Origin: an uncultured Alistipes sp.
Lineage (GTDB): Bacteria; Bacteroidota; Bacteroidia; Bacteroidales; Rikenellaceae
Length of the DNA stretch: 64,000 nucleotides
Assembly (NCBI GenBank): GCA_910576555.1
Contig: CAJTIY010000001.1
Location: forward strand, 124,001-188,000
Direction of reading: 5' to 3'
Within the stretch, counting starts at the first letter, position 1. Every line of letters begins with the position of its first letter. Positions 62,844 through 64,000 of the stretch are shown piece after piece. The position numbers and the translations under genes were made by a program. The notes beneath the pieces are model-generated. The model was not told the DNA's origin. It did no database searches and worked only from the letters and a program-made list of their open reading frames with translations.

Positions 62844-62863
62844 GCACATTCGGCGGAAAAAAG

Positions 62864-62871
62864 TATCTTTG
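62864..62871 (+). promoter_or_regulatory. -7 promoter box (TATCTTTG) for the GH20 hexosaminidase
   Basis: Exact TAnnTTTG, 23 bases before the ATG at 62895. It is only 20 bases from the opposite-facing mazG box. Confidence 0.65.
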
Positions 62872-62894
62872 TCCGAAACAAATTCGTCCGCCGC

Positions 62895-64000
62895 ATGAAA
62901 CTTCTTCCGCTCGTTCCGCTGCTGCTCGGCTGCCTCTGCGCCGCGGCGCAACCCGCTCCCCGCAGTCTGACGCCCCGCACGGGCGCCTTCCGCTTCGGAC
63001 CCGCCGCGACCATCGCCGCCGACCGCGCGCTGCTGCCGCTGGCCCGCTACGCCGCCGAATACCTCGGCTGCCCCGTGCAGGAACGAATGGCGGGCGACCG
63101 GACCGTCGCCCTCGTGCTCGACGGCGCGGCCTCCGACTCCCCGGAGGCCTACCGCCTCGACATCGCGCCCGACCGCATCGTCGTCCGCGCCACCACGCCC
63201 GGGGGCGTCTTCAACGGGCTCCAGCAGCTGTTCCGCCTGCTCCCGCCCGAGATCTATGCCCGCCGGGGCATCGCCCCGGGAACGACGGTCCCGTGCCTTT
63301 CGATCGTCGACAGCCCCCGGTTCGCCTACCGCGGCATGATGCTCGACGTGGCCCGCACGTGGATGGAGCCTGCGGCGCTGAAACGCTATGTCGACCTGCT
63401 TTCCTACCACGGCATCAACAAGCTCCACCTCCACCTCTCCGACGACGAGGGGTGGCGCATCGAGATCCGCTCACACCCCGAACTGGCCGCCGTAGGCGGA
63501 TTCCGCGGCGGTGACTCGCCCGTGCGCCCCGTCTACGGCAAGTGGGACGAAAAGTACGGCGGTTACTACACGCAGGAGCAGATGCGCGAACTGATCGCCT
63601 ACGCCGCACTGCGCAACATCGAGATCATCCCCGAGATCGACCTCCCGGGCCATAGCCGCTGCATCGCCTCGGTGCGGCCCGAGATCCGCTGCGACTACCC
63701 GGCCGACACCGCCTCGACCAACGGCTACGACTACCGCTCGGCGTGGTGCGTGGCCCGCGAGGAGAACTACGCCCTGCTCGAGGATATTCTGGGCGAGCTC
63801 TGCGCGCTCTTCCCCTCGGAATACATCCACATCGGCGGCGACGAGGTCGATGCGGCGCAATGGCAGCGCTGTCCCGACTGCCGGGCGCTGATGCGGCAGC
63901 GGGGGATCGACGACCCGCACCGCCTCGAAGATCTCTTCATGGAGCGCGTCGCCGCGATCCTCGCCCGTCGCGGCAAGCGTCCCGCCGTATGGAACGAAGC
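62895..64000 (+). CDS. GH20 beta-N-acetylhexosaminidase, 3' end beyond the window
   Basis: The first 368 residues of an exported glycosidase. A signal peptide (MKLLPLVPLLLGCLCAAAQ) precedes a GH20b-type N-terminal domain (to about residue 140) and the GH20 barrel, starting FAYRGMMLDVARTWM, with HGINKLHLHLSDDEGWRIEI, IIPEIDLPGHSRCIASV and the catalytic pair Asp316-Glu317 in YIHIGGDEVDAAQW. It removes terminal beta-GlcNAc or GalNAc from glycans in the periplasm or at the surface. The reading frame is still open at the last base, so the gene is cut by the window edge, not truncated in the genome as far as can be seen. Confidence 0.93.
   Translation, partial: MKLLPLVPLLLGCLCAAAQPAPRSLTPRTGAFRFGPAATIAADRALLPLARYAAEYLGCPVQERMAGDRTVALVLDGAASDSPEAYRLDIAPDRIVVRATTPGGVFNGLQQLFRLLPPEIYARRGIAPGTTVPCLSIVDSPRFAYRGMMLDVARTWMEPAALKRYVDLLSYHGINKLHLHLSDDEGWRIEIRSHPELAAVGGFRGGDSPVRPVYGKWDEKYGGYYTQEQMRELIAYAALRNIEIIPEIDLPGHSRCIASVRPEIRCDYPADTASTNGYDYRSAWCVAREENYALLEDILGELCALFPSEYIHIGGDEVDAAQWQRCPDCRALMRQRGIDDPHRLEDLFMERVAAILARRGKRPAVWNE

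Overview
The window is 64 kb of gene-dense, GC-rich chromosome from a member of the Bacteroidota, most likely a gut Bacteroidales of the Alistipes (Rikenellaceae) type. This rests on three things: Bacteroidota-type promoters (-7 box TAnnTTTG, often with a TTTG or TTG about 20 bases upstream) before many genes; lineage-typical families (UpxY antiterminator, PorV/PorQ-like protein, DcaP-like porin, OMP_b-brl_3 barrel, histone H1-like small protein, LysM/substrate-binding fusion, CapA, DUF4491, DUF4890); and GC-rich coding sequence throughout. The genus is an inference. I see no rRNA, tRNA, CRISPR array, insertion sequence or prophage.

Layout. 0-11 kb: histone H1-like protein; an envelope operon (YtfJ-like, Omp85-type barrel, phosphoethanolamine transferase); DoxX; low-molecular-weight tyrosine phosphatase; PorV/PorQ-like protein; fabG and glyA divergently transcribed; DUF2461 coupled to a GH123-like lipoprotein. 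11-21 kb: glmM / NlpE-like / M20 dipeptidase operon facing a long operon of nucleoside phosphorylase, dnaN, 3'-5' exonuclease, LysM lipid/peptidoglycan-type binding protein, rex, FMN adenylyltransferase and a thioesterase. 21-28.4 kb: a six-gene minus-strand surface-sugar operon (FlaA1/CapD-like dehydratase, UpxY, WbpP/TviC-like epimerase, WbpO/TviB-like dehydrogenase, opine dehydrogenase, ATP-grasp ligase) that has no glycosyltransferase, flippase or polymerase. 28.5-37 kb: htpG, nitroreductase, trx-galM, dnaE with duplicated promoter repeats, DUF2007. 37-45.9 kb: ettA-hisS-S41 protease-PopT(DUF368)-aroE operon, DUF4491, CapA, rubrerythrin. 46-53.5 kb: TolC-HlyD-two ABC-2 permeases; a metallophosphoesterase with a domain-permuted RibD. 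53.8-64 kb: DcaP porin, large outer-membrane barrel, Spy-like protein with a cysteine-rich tail, gamma carbonic anhydrase with a LytS/LytR pair, mazG, and the start of a GH20 hexosaminidase that runs off the end.

The most unusual locus is the sugar operon at 20.9-28.4 kb. Three sugar-nucleotide enzymes predict a GalNAcA-type uronic acid; the last two genes, overlapping by four bases, are an opine dehydrogenase and an ATP-grasp ligase. Together they suggest synthesis of an N-carboxyalkyl amino acid (opine) and its amide ligation, possibly to the uronic acid carboxyl. That link is inference. Other points worth attention are the ~75-bp promoter repeats before dnaE, a RibD with reversed domain order, a probably leaderless tyrosine phosphatase message, and a riboflavin-pathway adenylyltransferase without its kinase domain.
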